A stretch of DNA of 64,000 nt from Eopsaltria australis (GCA_034509425.1 JAVTVJ010000458.1:1674001-1738000), one strand, 5' to 3'. Numbered from the stretch's first letter, positions 11,350 to 22,399 are shown. Numbers and translations: made by a program. The notes: generated by a model not told the origin, from the sequence alone.

Positions 11350-11944
11350 TGCCGCGATCGCCGGTGTTCGGGCTGGACAGCTAGCCCCAGGGACTTTGGC
11401 TAGCGACCCATCGGCGGCTGCAGCCAGCGACCCTGACCGCCGGAGCGCCGGTCCGCTGCCGCGGGAATCGGTGCGTTCCCAGCCGCAGGAAGCTCTTAGA
11501 GAACAAGCTATCTCTATAGGGGCCAGAGGGATAGGGAGGGATCTTCTGGCTAGAGTAATAGAGACGCAGAGGCGTGGGGTCCAACTGCACTCTGGGCGTC
11601 TAGGATCAGGAGACCCCAAACAGCTCAGAGCACAGACTTTTATTGTAAGGGCACCATCCGACCATCAAACAACAGGAGGGAGGAACCAGGGAGGGACCAG
11701 GGGACCAGGACCAACGGGGGATAGAGAGGGGAGGAGAGGGGGTAACAGACAACCAGGGGTACAATCAACTACTGAATGGAACAGAACTTTCTAGAACACA
11801 AGAATGACTGGCAGGAGAGTGGCAGGTGTTTAAACTAATGGGGGAAAAGGGAACCACCCCTGAGAAACTCAGCCCCCTTGCGGGGCAAAACCACCTGTGT
11901 CTCCTCCCCAGGGGAGACTTTAAACTTGGGCACCTTTATTCCAC
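11350..11944 (-). mobile_element. CpG-rich ERV LTR next to a tRNA-Lys primer-binding site
   Basis: The LTR edge at 11350 is well defined: plus-strand TG, then a 3-nt spacer and the primer-binding site at lower coordinates. On the minus strand this gives LTR followed by PBS, the correct order. AATAAA on the minus strand (11638-11643) marks R, leaving a long, very GC-rich U5 with many CpG sites at 11339-11480. A tRNA-Lys primer is typical of ERVK-like (betaretrovirus-like) elements. The U3 start is less certain: 11944 is chosen because plus-strand 'ttccaca' gives a TG start on the minus strand, but the true edge could be further out. No gag, pro, pol or env wording was seen on the 3' side, and no partner LTR of this type elsewhere in the window. 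Confidence 0.75.
11638..11643 (-). terminator. LTR polyadenylation signal AATAAA
   Basis: Plus-strand TTTATT inside 'gacttttattgtaagg' reads AATAAA on the LTR sense strand. It lies about 290 bp before the U5/primer-binding-site junction, so this element has a long U5 if R ends shortly after the hexamer. Confidence 0.6.
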
Positions 11945-13426
11945 AGCTTCTCAGGGGGGACCGAGCCCTTCGGGACCTCAAGCACCACCACAGGTTTGAA
12001 CCCCTGAAAGCATCGGGCTGTGTGTGAGGATCCACGACCTGTGGGGGACCCTCTGCAGCCCTGGTCCCTCTGACACCCCCTGGCTTTCCCAGAGCACAGC
12101 CTGCCAGTGCCTGGGTGCAGCTGGCACCTCCCAGGAGCTCTCTGTCGCCTGTGCAGGACTCGTTGTGCTAAAGGAAGCCACTGGAAGGTCTCTGTGATGG
12201 GCACACAGCAGGGAAAGCAGAGATCTGTGGTCAGACCCTGGGATTCTGTTTTGTGCAGCACATCTCTGGTTAAATAGTATCTCTAGTTCAAGCTTAGGCA
12301 TTCAGAATCCTTTCGGGGGTCTTGGTTTGAAGGAAGAGGCCTCAGCAATTGTGCCCCAGGCTCTGTCTCACCACACTGGCTCCTGAGAGGGATGTTCCCA
12401 GCCCTCTCACTGGAGAGGGGAGCAGCTTGGGCATCCCTTGGCTGGCTGGGAGTAACTTCAGGAAATCAAATGCCAACTGCCAGTAGGAGTGCAGCTTTCA
12501 CGGGCTGCTACTCCTCCCTTCTGAAGTAAAAAACTCTTATCAAACAATGTCAATGCTGGAAGTGAGTTGATAGAAGCAAGACACAGGATTTGGCCTAGAT
12601 CTCAGCTCTGGAAAGGTGTGTGGGAAAGCAGAAAACACTTACCTTTCCTCCAGTGAGAAACTTTCATTGTTGCACACTAAAATGTGAATGATTAATCAGT
12701 TATTTTACAGTACATTGTAGCACTTGAGTTAATTTAGGTGGGCATGCACTTCCGGCTCATACCTTTCCTGGTTCTAGGCTTGCAATCTCTTTCCTGGACC
12801 AAACCCTGATTTGGAGTTCCCCTGGGAGGTGTCGTGGTGGCTGTTTATCTTTGTTTAATCAAAGTGACAAAAACATCCAGAAAATTATCATTATGGAACA
12901 TCATCTAGGCTCTACCAACACACAAGTCCAGAAAAGGAGCTCCAGCATCCAGTCAGGTGTTGGCAATGAGTCAGAAATCTCTAGCACAGAGCTTTCCTTT
13001 CCTGGGGAAAGGAACATAATGGTTGTCCCTGGGAAAGTTCATTCCAGCGTGAAAGCTTATGGTTATCAGCTCCAGAAATGTTTTTGAAAAGTAATTTGCA
13101 CCCCAGTGATTTGGGAAGAGGTTCAGTGTTTGGTACCTAATAAAGATAGCTGGCATTGAAGGGATGTTATTTTAATTATAACATGGTGATGACATTTTCA
13201 GGAAGGGATCCCACAGAGTTCTGACTGCAGACGTTTCTACACTCCCAGCACTTCAACAGCTGCCAAAGGGTTTTCATTAATAGGTTATTTGGATACAGTA
13301 AATACAGGCTTATGCTGTGCTATCACTGCCTCACAGCCCTGCTGCCACTTCCTTGGCTTCCTTGGGAAGATGAGCCAAACAGATCTGGCCAGAGCCAGAG
13401 CCTCAGAATAGAAAGCAAGGAAGCAC
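11945..13426. other. Flank of the ERV LTR and unique sequence
   Basis: About 11945-12347 is GC-rich and could be either more U3 or host DNA. A possible alternative LTR edge is 12347 ('ctcagca' followed by 'attgtg', compared with 'tttgtg' at the other flank), but the support is weak. The rest is unremarkable non-coding sequence. Minus-strand frames at 11835-12301 show no recognisable viral domain. Confidence 0.4.
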
Positions 13427-14124
13427 GGGGTGAGAGGCAGCAGCTCGGCACAGAGAGGGTGAGAGGCAGCAGCTCTGCACAGAGAGGGTGAGAGGCAGCA
13501 GCTCTGCAGCTCTGCACAGAGAGGGTGAGAGGCAGCAGCTCTGCAGCTCTGCACAGAGAGGGTGAGAGGCAGCAGCTCTGCACAGAGAGGGTGAGAGGCA
13601 GCAGCTCTGCACAGAGAGGGTGAGAGGCAGCAGCTCTGCACAGAGAGGGTGAGAGGCAGCAGCTCTGCACAGAGAGGGTGAGAGGCAGCAGCTCTGCAGC
13701 TCTGCACAGAGAGGTCAGCAGCTCTGCAGCAGAGAGGGTGAGAGGCTGCAGATCTGCAGATCTGCACAGAGAGGGTGAGAGGCAGCAGCTCTCTGCACAG
13801 AGAGGGTGAGAGGCAGCAGCTCTGCAGCTCTGCACAGAGAGGGTGAGAGGCAGGAGCTCTGCACAGAGAGGGTGAAAGGCTGCAGATCTGCACAGAGAGG
13901 GTGAGAGGCTGCAGCTCTGCACAGAGAGGGTGAGAGGCAGCAGCTCTGCAGCTCTGCACAGAGAGGGTGAGAGGCAGGAGCTCTGCACAGAGAGGGTGAG
14001 AGGCTGCAGCTCTGCACAGAGAGGGTGAGAGGCAGCAGCTCTGCACAGAGAGGGTGAGAGGCTGCAGCTCTGCACAGAGGGTGAGAGGCTGCAGATCTGC
14101 ACAGAGAGGGTGAGAGGCAGCAGC
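13427..14124. repeat. 29-bp minisatellite with 37-bp variant units, about 23 copies
   Basis: About 700 bp of direct repeats. The basic unit is 29 bp, starting 'gggtgagaggcagcagctct' and ending 'gcacagaga'. Several units are 37 bp through duplication of the 8-mer 'agctctgc'. Further variants carry 'ctgcag' or 'caggag' in place of 'cagcag', or 'agatct' in place of 'agctct'. One degenerate unit lies near 13713-13737. The minus strand of the unit has no stop codon in any frame, which produces the 387-codon frame at 13285-14448 and several nested frames. Their 29-residue periodicity (three 29-bp units) shows they are repeat artefacts. Each unit contains the small inverted repeat CTCTG-CA-CAGAG. 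Confidence 0.95.
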
Positions 14125-14458
14125 CCCAGAGATCAGCAGCCCCTGCAATCCCCTCCGTGCCCAGAGCATTTTTGGGACAGCTGCAGTGCGAGCTGGCTGA
14201 TCCAGCAGAGCCCTCCTGCAGCTGGAGCTGGAGCTGTGCTGAGGGATGGCAAACCCCAGTCCCTGTCTGTGCACAGCAGCTCTGCCTGCCCAGTATTTTT
14301 GGGAATCACAGCATTTAGGGTTGGCTGTGCTGCTGTGACTGAGTGCCACTGACCCTGCTGGTGCTGGCAACAGCTGAGGGTCTCCCTCGAGGGCAGGAGC
14401 CAGGACCCCACATCCCTGCCCTGGGGGATGCATCCCAGGGACTGACATGTGCTGGGCT
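14125..14458. other. GC-rich spacer between two tandem arrays
   Basis: Unique sequence with no recognised gene. A short 'gaatcacagcatttagggttgg' neighbourhood at about 14304-14327 recalls the start of an antisense CR1 3' end, but the following bases do not continue the match. Confidence 0.45.
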
Positions 14459-14583
14459 GGGATCCTGGAATTCTATAATTCTGGAACTCTGGGATCCTGG
14501 AATTCTGTGATTCCAGGATTCTGGGAATTCTGGAATTCTGGGACTCTGGGATCCTGGAATTCTGCGATTCTGGGATTCTGGAG
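14459..14583 (+). repeat. Octamer tandem array resembling an expanded CR1 3' tail
   Basis: About 15 consecutive units of eight bases (one nine-base unit) are variants of ggaattct / gggatcct / gggattct / gtgattcc. CR1 elements end in an octamer tail, attctatg repeated, usually in only a few copies. The period and the 'attct' core agree with that tail in plus orientation. No CR1 body precedes it at 14400-14458, so its origin from a CR1 tail is inference. Confidence 0.85.
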
Positions 14584-16179
14584 CCACACCAGTGCCAGGG
14601 GAGAATCAGCCCCAGCCACTCCAGCCTGCACAGTCACTTCTCCTGAGGTTCTTATCAAGCTTCCTCAGCACAGGCTGGGTGAGGGAGGATTCAGGGAATA
14701 CCTGGGGCCTGTCAGAGCCTGCAGCCATTCCCAGCTCAGCTCACACTGCTAAAAAGCTTTGGAAAACATCACCACCCCAATCAGATTGTAGGGTTCTGGT
14801 TTAGATGTACCAGAGTCTGCAGCCAACAAATCTTTATGCAAAAAAACAAAACAAAACAAAAAAAACCTGAAAATAACTTTGTGTAAATCATCATCAATTT
14901 TTTTTTATTATTCATTAAAATAACATTAATCATAAACCTCTTTGGTATTCATGTGGATGTAATATGTAGTTCCAAAGGAATTATGGATTAAAGGGGACTT
15001 AAGCTCAGAACACTCCGTTCTCTATGAACATGCTGTGTTCATTATGTTAGATTTAGTGTGAACTATTTTCTTCAGTATTATTAGAAGGGAGTAATGGCTG
15101 AGTTTCGCATTTATTTGAAAGTGATTAAAGCAAAATTTTCACCTTGAATAAAACAGCAGCAACATATTAACAATTTTTATCATGCCCACAAAAGAAATCT
15201 CTTCTCAAAAGATTGGAAATAATCCTCTGAAATCTACCTGCAGCTGATTATACTAACCCATGCGAAATACACACTTCCACCTTCATGGATTATTTTATTT
15301 TTTAAACTTTACACTGTTGGGGTTGTTCATATCTCTGCTACTCACATGCACCTAGGGGTAATGTTAGGATCACTGCACATTCACTCTTCTGTTTCTGACT
15401 TCTGAAGGCCCTACATTAATATTCTAAGACTCATTACTGATGTAAAAACTAACTGGTTTATTGAACATTGCATGTCTGGCCTCATGTCTGCATAGTACTA
15501 ATTAAAAATCATGAACTTCTTTACCAGCAGGAAGCTTTGTAAAATGCGGTGTGGATTTTTGGAGGATTTAATCCTGTTTCTGTGTGTATAAACCACAGGG
15601 CATTTTCCAGACACTCTTGCGAGCTCCAAAGTATTATTTACAGAAATAATTCCCTGATGAGTGTGCTGGGTTGGATTCTGCCCAACCCACCATTTCTCAC
15701 CCCAGTACGAGACAAATGAGCTGCAGGCATGAGAGGTCTGGTGATGGGAAATGAGTTCAGCCTGGGGATGGTGAGGGTATGGATCACTCAGACCTTCCTC
15801 CTGCCCCTGAGCTGCCTTTCAGTTGGTATCAATTACTCTCCAAAACACCCAGCTCACCTGAAGGACAGAAAGTCCCCCAGATGCCTGGAGGTCAGCTCGT
15901 ATTTCACCACCACTCTTCCTGTTGGGGTGGAGATTTATGTTAAGACCTCTGTGAGACAGCACACAGGGCCATATTTTATCAGGCACTGGATGTCTTTTCA
16001 TTTGGTATTAGCCAAGTGTGTGTAATCCTAATTAAGAAATAAGTTAATCCTAATGTCAACTGGCATAAATCCTGTGAGGAGGAGGAGGAGTGTTTGCATT
16101 TACCAAGGGCTGCAGTGCATTTGCTCCACTTTGGTCTCCGTGTTGTCCTTGCTCTTGTGCAGTCTAATCTGAGGTCAGA
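14584..16179. other. Unique non-coding sequence, AT-rich 14820-15330
   Basis: After a GC-richer part the sequence turns strongly AT-rich, with an A-rich (CAAAA)-type run at about 14839-14867. No repeat family or gene is recognised. The AT-rich part has the low-repeat texture often seen around conserved non-coding elements, but conservation cannot be assessed here. Confidence 0.45.
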
Positions 16180-16340
16180 AGAATCATCAAATCAGGGAAT
16201 GCTTTGGGTTAGAGGGGATCTTTAAAAGTCACCTAGTCCAGCTTTCACTGGACCACGATGCTCAAAGCTCCATCCAAGCTCCTGACCTTGAACGCCTTGA
16301 GGATTGGTCCCACTGTCCTTGTGGACACTGGGCTTGTTTG
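16180..16340 (-). mobile_element. CR1 LINE 3' fragment
   Basis: The plus strand shows the reverse-complemented CR1 3' end in order: 'gaatcatcaaatcagggaat', 'ctttgggttagaggggatct', 'cacctagtccagc' and 'gctcaaagctccatccaagctcctgaccttgaac' equivalents. Fairly diverged. Similarity fades after about 16340. Minus orientation. Confidence 0.75.
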
Positions 16341-19300
16341 CTGCAGTGTCACAAAATGTGCTGTAACAGCCTGGACACTGCTTAGAGCCTCTCACCTGTC
16401 CTTGTCATCCACACTGCAATTTTCTGTGAGTTCTGGTAACTCTTGAGGATTTTTTTTATACTTTATGAAAGCTGAAGTGCCAGAACTTCCAGCCACTACT
16501 CCTCTGACCAGATGCTTGAATTTCCTGCCATGGCTGTGGCTGTGTGGCTCAACTTAGCTTCACACCATTATTCAGAAAGGAGAAGAAATTACAAAATGGC
16601 AGAATTAACCCCAATTAAATGCCAAATGATCCCTTCACTGTGCCTCTGAGCCTCAGTCTGGGCTGAGAGAATTCTCTCCCAGCCTGGATTTCTCCATGAC
16701 AAGCCCCTTCCCCACAGCCAGGCCTGCTCTGTGCTGCTCCCAGTATTATTCCAGCCCAGTTTCCCATAGAGAGTTTCTCTGAAACACCAAAGGTGTGCAG
16801 CTGAGGTGCCAGTCCCTCTGTGCATCCCTGACTTCAGCCAGAACCCTGATGTGTGCCTTTCTCCATCCCCTGCCTTCCATTGCACAGGTGCCTAGAAGAG
16901 AACAGTGCATTTTCTCAGAGATATTTTGGATTTGTTCTTTGAGACATGGTTTTCTTGAGGACAAATCCAGGTTTCACATCATGATCCACTCCTCGTGTTA
17001 TTGGGTAAACTCACCTGGTTTCAGAGGCAGGGAGCCTGTGCTCTGAAGGATGGGATTTTCATGGCTGTTTGAGGGTACAAGTGAGAAAAGAGCTGCCCCA
17101 GGAATGGCTGGGGGCAGGATATAGAGCCCGGGCATCCTTAGGGGGAAAACTGGGGGGAGAAGCAGGGGAAAAAAATCTCTTTAAAAATCCCTTTCCCTAT
17201 CCCTGCATTGAAGTCTGGATTCTGTAAATATGCTTTTATGTAGAATAAAGATGGCTGTGTAAGGAAAGCTATAGCATTAAACACCTTCAAGTAGTGCCTT
17301 CTTAAGTCAGTAGGGAACTTTTATCTGCAGGAGTCACAGCTCTCCAGCTAGAAATCAACCCCTTTATCTCCCTTTGTGTGAAGAATGGTGCAGGGGGGAG
17401 AGCAGAGTCTCTGCTGGCTCGTGTGGCATGCATCATTGTGCTTCTGAACCTCTCTGCTATTAATAATGAATTAGTCTCCTCAACACAAATACAAGGCAAG
17501 GTGGTTCGTAGTGTCATTTTTGGTCTGAAAAGAAATGGAAGAAGTGAGAGATGAAGGGGGCTGGTCAGAAGCTGCACCAGAAATTGGAAACTGAGCGTAG
17601 GTTTCTCATGGGTGTTATGCTGATCCCCCAGCCAGTTTAAAAACTTCACATTTCTTTTATTACCAGCTTGCCCTGAAGAGTTTTTCTTCTTGTCCTATTT
17701 CTTTCCTCTTTCTTTTCCTGCTGTCAGTGCAGCACAGAGATCCATGTAAGCGGAGTTTCGTGTTCCACCAAGAACACTGCAGGGCCTCAGGACACACTAT
17801 ACTATATTTGCAACATGTGATGCCATTTTGCAAGACAAAAGTCATATTGCTGTTACTGAAAATAGGAAGAAGAAACACAGTGCCACGCTTTGCATCATTC
17901 CACGTGGCTGGAACGTGCCTGCCTGTCCTCCTCTCATGACTCCTGGCTGTTCTTTTGTTCCTGGTGTTTCCTTCTCTCCTTAGCATCAGATGCTGCTCAA
18001 AAACCACTCACTGTTTGTGCACCAGAGAAAGAAAATAGAAAAAAGGAGTGAGGTTTTCCACTGCAGGTTTTTCAGGAGTGTGGAAGGCTGCCAAAGGGAG
18101 CAGCCACACGCCCAGGGACTGGCGTGGCTGGTGCTAGTGCTGCGTAAGCTACCTGCTGAACTGAAGGGTAATGCTAACTTTCTTTTTCCGGGGGGGATAA
18201 GAAGATTGGCAATTTTAATTTTCAGCTGAATTAGCTCTTTTGAGAAGAGTCCAGGAGAGAGTCTTGGAGCAATGATGAAATCAGAGCAGCTCATGCTGCT
18301 TGGCTGTTCTGCAGTCTGCTCACAGCCCAGGAGCCCCATTGCCCTGCTCTGAGAGGGATCCTCAGGCTTTCTCTTCTGTTCCAGGCTTTTAATCAGTGTT
18401 TCCATCACTTGCCCATGTATATCACAGGTGAGAGGGAGCAGGGCCCACACAGCTTTGATACTCAGGCAGGATGAGTTCAGAGTCACGTTCAGGCTGCTCT
18501 GCAGTGTCCTGAGCAGAGCAGCAGCCGAGGCAGGAGATGTGAGCTGTCTGTACCTCCACTGAAGTGCACCCCAATTTATGCCCCAAGGAGCTTTGCTGCT
18601 TCTGGAAGGTTTGGGATGGGGTTTCTCTTGAAGTAACAAAAAAGGCTCCCGTGCCCACGAGTTCCTGTGCACAGCCCTGTGCCTCCCTCCCAGCACTGGC
18701 ACCTTTCAAGTGCTCCTGTCTCACATGGTGAGCAGATGTGCTCAACACCAAAGGGAGCAGCTCTGCTTTCAGCCTCTAACCAGGGTGCAGTTCCACTGCT
18801 CTGATTATCAGGAGAGGAGGAAATACATTGAGGGAGTGAGCAGCCTGTTAGAGCCAGAGGATCCCAGCACGCCGAGAAAAAAGCATCCTTGATGAAGGAT
18901 TTTTTACTGGGCATGGTGGGAATTTGCTGTAGGGAAAAGTAAATCTTGGGAGTAATTGGGCTGTGAGAGGGAGGAGGGGAAGAGCCGAGTTCCAGCCCCT
19001 GGCTCCCACCCAGGGCTGGGGCTCCGCAGCCCCTCTGCAGCTCCTGAGCTCCGTGGCACAAGGGGGTGTCCAGTGCCTTGCAGGGAAAGGCCCATCATGA
19101 ATAAACATCTTCATTTGAAATCACTGTAGGCTTCTGATTTTGCATTTCATTCCCAAACGCACTTATCCAATTTTCAGTTTAGGCCCTCTGAAGTGGAGAA
19201 AAATAGAAGTGTGCTGCAGAAGAGGGGAAGAAAAAAAAAACTTTAGGAATTGCTAAAATGATGCACAGAGAGAGAGAGAAAATGACCTTTGGTTGGGCAT

Positions 19301-21179
19301 CCAACAGCGTAAAGAAATTCTAAAGTAGTTTACTTTGAAGTACATTTCAGTCAGAGGGATTTTCTAGCAGTAAAATCAGGCACTTAGCAGGGATTGCATA
19401 TAATTTCCACTCTATGCCACTATAAAGCTTCCAACATAATGATTTTTTCCCATTCAGCACCAATAACTAAAGCCCCTGGTCATTAATAATGACTCATTCT
19501 TCACCTGTGCTATTTGAACTACATTTGTCATCTGTTACCAGCCTTTAAAAGACTTTAACCTGACTCTTCTTTTTGCCTTGTCTTTCAGTTTCTGAGTCAT
19601 TTTCTCTACAAAAGACACATTTCATAATTTGACATTTACATAGGACACTGATGTTAGAAGTGCTTTTAGTTTGCATTTGTCTTAATTTTAGGTGTTCCTG
19701 TTGTACACTGCTGTGTTTTACCACTATGTTCAGTCTAATCCTCCCATAGGAATGTCAGGCCAGCATTGGCAGAGGTTTGGGAGTGGGCAGGGGGTGGATG
19801 TGGTAACTCCAGCACCAGAACTGCCAGATGTGAGGCAGAATAACTCACCTAGAAGCCAGCCAACCTGTCAGAAGGGCTCAAGGGATGTGTTTTACCAGAA
19901 AATCTGCAGAAACCTGTAAAATGACTGCTGTAGTGTGCAGCTGAGGCAGCCAGGCAGGAGCTGGTGGTGTCCAGCGGTCAGTGAGGAGTCCTAGGGTCAG
20001 TGTGGGATCAGCAGTGTGGGCACAGCAGCAGAGCCTGTGGTGCTCCCCAGGCTTTGTGCACAGCCTGGGTGGGACAGGACACAAAGGATGCTTCACCTCA
20101 TATCCTGCATTATGAAAACCAGGTGGAGAGTGACAGGTCAGCCCCTGCACCTCCTTTCTGCCCATCTGTGGGAGCTGGCATCTCAGCAAAGCCCAGTCCT
20201 GCAGCTTCATCTGCTCTTGTGTCCTCACAAACAGCCAAATCTTCTGCTCTGAGCACTTGCAAACCTCTCTGTACACAAAGAAATACTCCTGGCTAGAAAC
20301 TTTGCCTGTGATCAATACAAATTCTGTTGGTATTCTCATTATTGTGTGGCTCAGCCCGAGCAGAGCTTTCTGTTGTGCCAGTTCCACAATCCTGTGTTCA
20401 GGTCACCCGGTTCCATCAGTGATGCTAATGAGGGAAACGAGCCCTGCTCCCACCAACATCTCTGCAAGTTTGTCACTGACCTCAGTGGCAGAAAGAGCTG
20501 GGCCTTTTTCAGAATTCAAAAATAAACCAGAGCTGTAAAAACCAATATTTTCTTAAGGGAGTCATCCTCCTGTGTTTTCTTTCAGTGCCTGAAGTGTCTT
20601 TTGTAGAAAGGTTACTAACCTGCTACAGATGAAAGTTAAAAGAACACGGTTAGAAGGCAAAGTAGAAGGTGGTTATGAACATATGGTTGGTAGATTTATT
20701 TTTAGAAATGGAATACAAAATATCTTGAAAAAATAGGCAACTGGTGCAAAAGTACCTTAAACTGCAAGAACTTCATAGTCAAATATTTATGGCTCTCTTT
20801 GCAGAGTTTGAAAAATTAAATTATTAAAAGCAAATATTGTGGCAAATAGGTTCCCATCCATCTCAATAAAAGTTACATTTCACTATCACTGTCACATTAT
20901 TACTTTTTTGCTTTCAGTCTTTTAAGATTGAAGAGAACAGTAACAAACTCCAGTAACAAATCAAAGCTTTTCAATGTAATTTACTTGGTGAGTAATTTCT
21001 AATTGATTCAGACTGATGGGGCTGCATGGTTTGATGTATTGCCGAAGTGAGAGATACTTTGGACGAAGTGAATTTATAAGCACCTCTTCTCCAAAGAAAA
21101 ATGGCTGCTATATTTCATTTTGTCACTTTTAGCTGGAGCAATGTTCTTGTGTACCTATCTGTGTGGAATTTCAAGGGGA
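16341..21179. other. Unique non-coding sequence
   Basis: Nearly 5 kb without a recognised element. Open frames at 17986-18702 (minus, 238 codons) and 18576-19061 (minus) are the longest non-repeat frames nearby but show no domain, signal peptide or membrane pattern I recognise, and their codon content looks random. An intronic position is possible. Confidence 0.5.
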
Positions 21180-21366
21180 GAAAAAAATAAATAAAATATA
21201 ATATAATATAAAATAAATAGATAAAATAAAATAAAATAAAATAAAATAAAACAAAATAAAACAAAATAAAACAAAACAAAACAAAACAAAACAAAATAAA
21301 ATAAAATAAATAGAGAAGATAAAATAAAATAAAATAAAATACAATAAAATAAAATAAAATAAAATA
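21180..21366. repeat. (AAAAT)n microsatellite with AAAAC variants
   Basis: About 187 bp made almost wholly of ataaa/aaaat pentamers. A central block has 'acaaa' variants (about 21250-21295), and short interruptions occur at 21218-21221 and 21310-21320. The minus-strand frames through it translate to Phe/Leu/Tyr-rich low-complexity strings and are artefacts. Confidence 0.95.
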
Positions 21367-22178
21367 CAGCATGTACACCTGAGGGGAAGGACCCTGTCCC
21401 AGTGAGGAGCTGGGTCTGGCTCACAGGGAGTGAAACACAAGAAGTGTTCATCCCATAGCTGCAGCCTGGTGTTCATGTTCCTTCCCTCTCCCTTTTTTTT
21501 TGAAAGTGTAGTTGCTTGGCAACATAATTTAGTCACCTGCAGGTCAGGGTTCAGATCTTGTTAATGTCATTGTGAATTAGAAGGAGGAAATGACTTAGGG
21601 GGTTTTACAGCTTCTCTGTGACATTGCTGTTAACCAAGAGGTTCGTGTCCTGTGCTGGGAAACCTTTAGTGGCTGCTTGTTTTCTCCGTGATTATTTCCA
21701 TACGTATTCTGCAGTATTGCTCAAGTGGAGAGGGAAAAGAGAATATGACAGAGGATCTGTAATTTGATATATACATTGTACATGTTAAAGGTCAGGAGCA
21801 GTGCTTTGCACCCAATGACAAATTGCTCCATTTCAGGGCAACTTCAGCTCCAGACTTGGGAAAGAATTGCTCCTGTGTCAGCCCTGCCCCACAGCACATC
21901 CAGGGAGGCTTTCAGGAGGGCAGAAGCAAGTTCTCCTGCCACTTTCTTCCCCACAGCAGAAATCCCTGAAGGCTGGTGCCTCAGGGGAGCAATCTAAAAT
22001 TAGCAAGTACAAAATTCATCTTGAATTTTCGCTCGATGCGCTCTCAGAAACCATCTGATTCTTCCTGCTGCAGCCTGGTGGAATAAAAGCATCAATTTTC
22101 CCTGCTCTGGTCAGATGCAGAGGTTTGCAGAGTTTGCCAGGGAGGATCCAAGGCACCTGAGCTGCTGCAGCCTCTAAT
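21367..22178. other. Unique non-coding sequence
   Basis: No repeat family or gene recognised. Ordinary composition. Confidence 0.5.
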
Positions 22179-22399
22179 GCTGGGGGTTTGCAGGGTCACT
22201 GAGACTTGGGGCAGTGTCCAAACGCTGGGGGTTTGCAGGGTCACTCAGGCTTGGGGCAGTGTCCAAACGCTGGGGGTTTGCAGGGTCACTCAGGTTTGGG
22301 ACAGTGTCCAAACGCTGGGGGTTTGCAGGGTCACTCAGGTTTGGGGCAGTGTCCAAACGCTGGGGGTTTGCACGGTCACTCAGGTTTGGGGCAGTGTGT
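22179..22399. repeat. 45-bp minisatellite, about 4.9 copies
   Basis: Units start at 22179, 22224, 22269, 22314 and 22359. The last is incomplete, ending in 'ggggcagtgtg'. Each unit runs 'gctgggggtttgcagggtca', then 'ctcaggtttggggcagtgtc', then 'caaac'. Units differ by single bases. The length is 15 codons, so open frames appear in several frames on both strands (for example 22177-22491 and minus 22174-22437). They have no meaning as proteins. Each unit carries G5, G3 and G4 runs on the plus strand. Confidence 0.95.

Noticed and set aside
11300..11794. 164-codon plus-strand frame over the GC-rich LTR
   Set aside because: It runs antisense to the LTR and through its primer-binding site; the LTR explains the sequence fully.
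13285..14448. 387-codon minus-strand open frame as a gene
   Set aside because: Almost all of it is the 29-bp minisatellite read in a strand that has no stop in any frame; the 29-residue period shows it is an artefact.
17986..18702. 238-codon minus-strand frame as a host exon
   Set aside because: No domain, no splice context and no conserved wording recognised; long frames in GC-richer non-coding DNA are expected occasionally.
21115..21536. Phe/Leu/Tyr-rich minus-strand frames as a membrane protein
   Set aside because: They are translations of the (AAAAT)n microsatellite.
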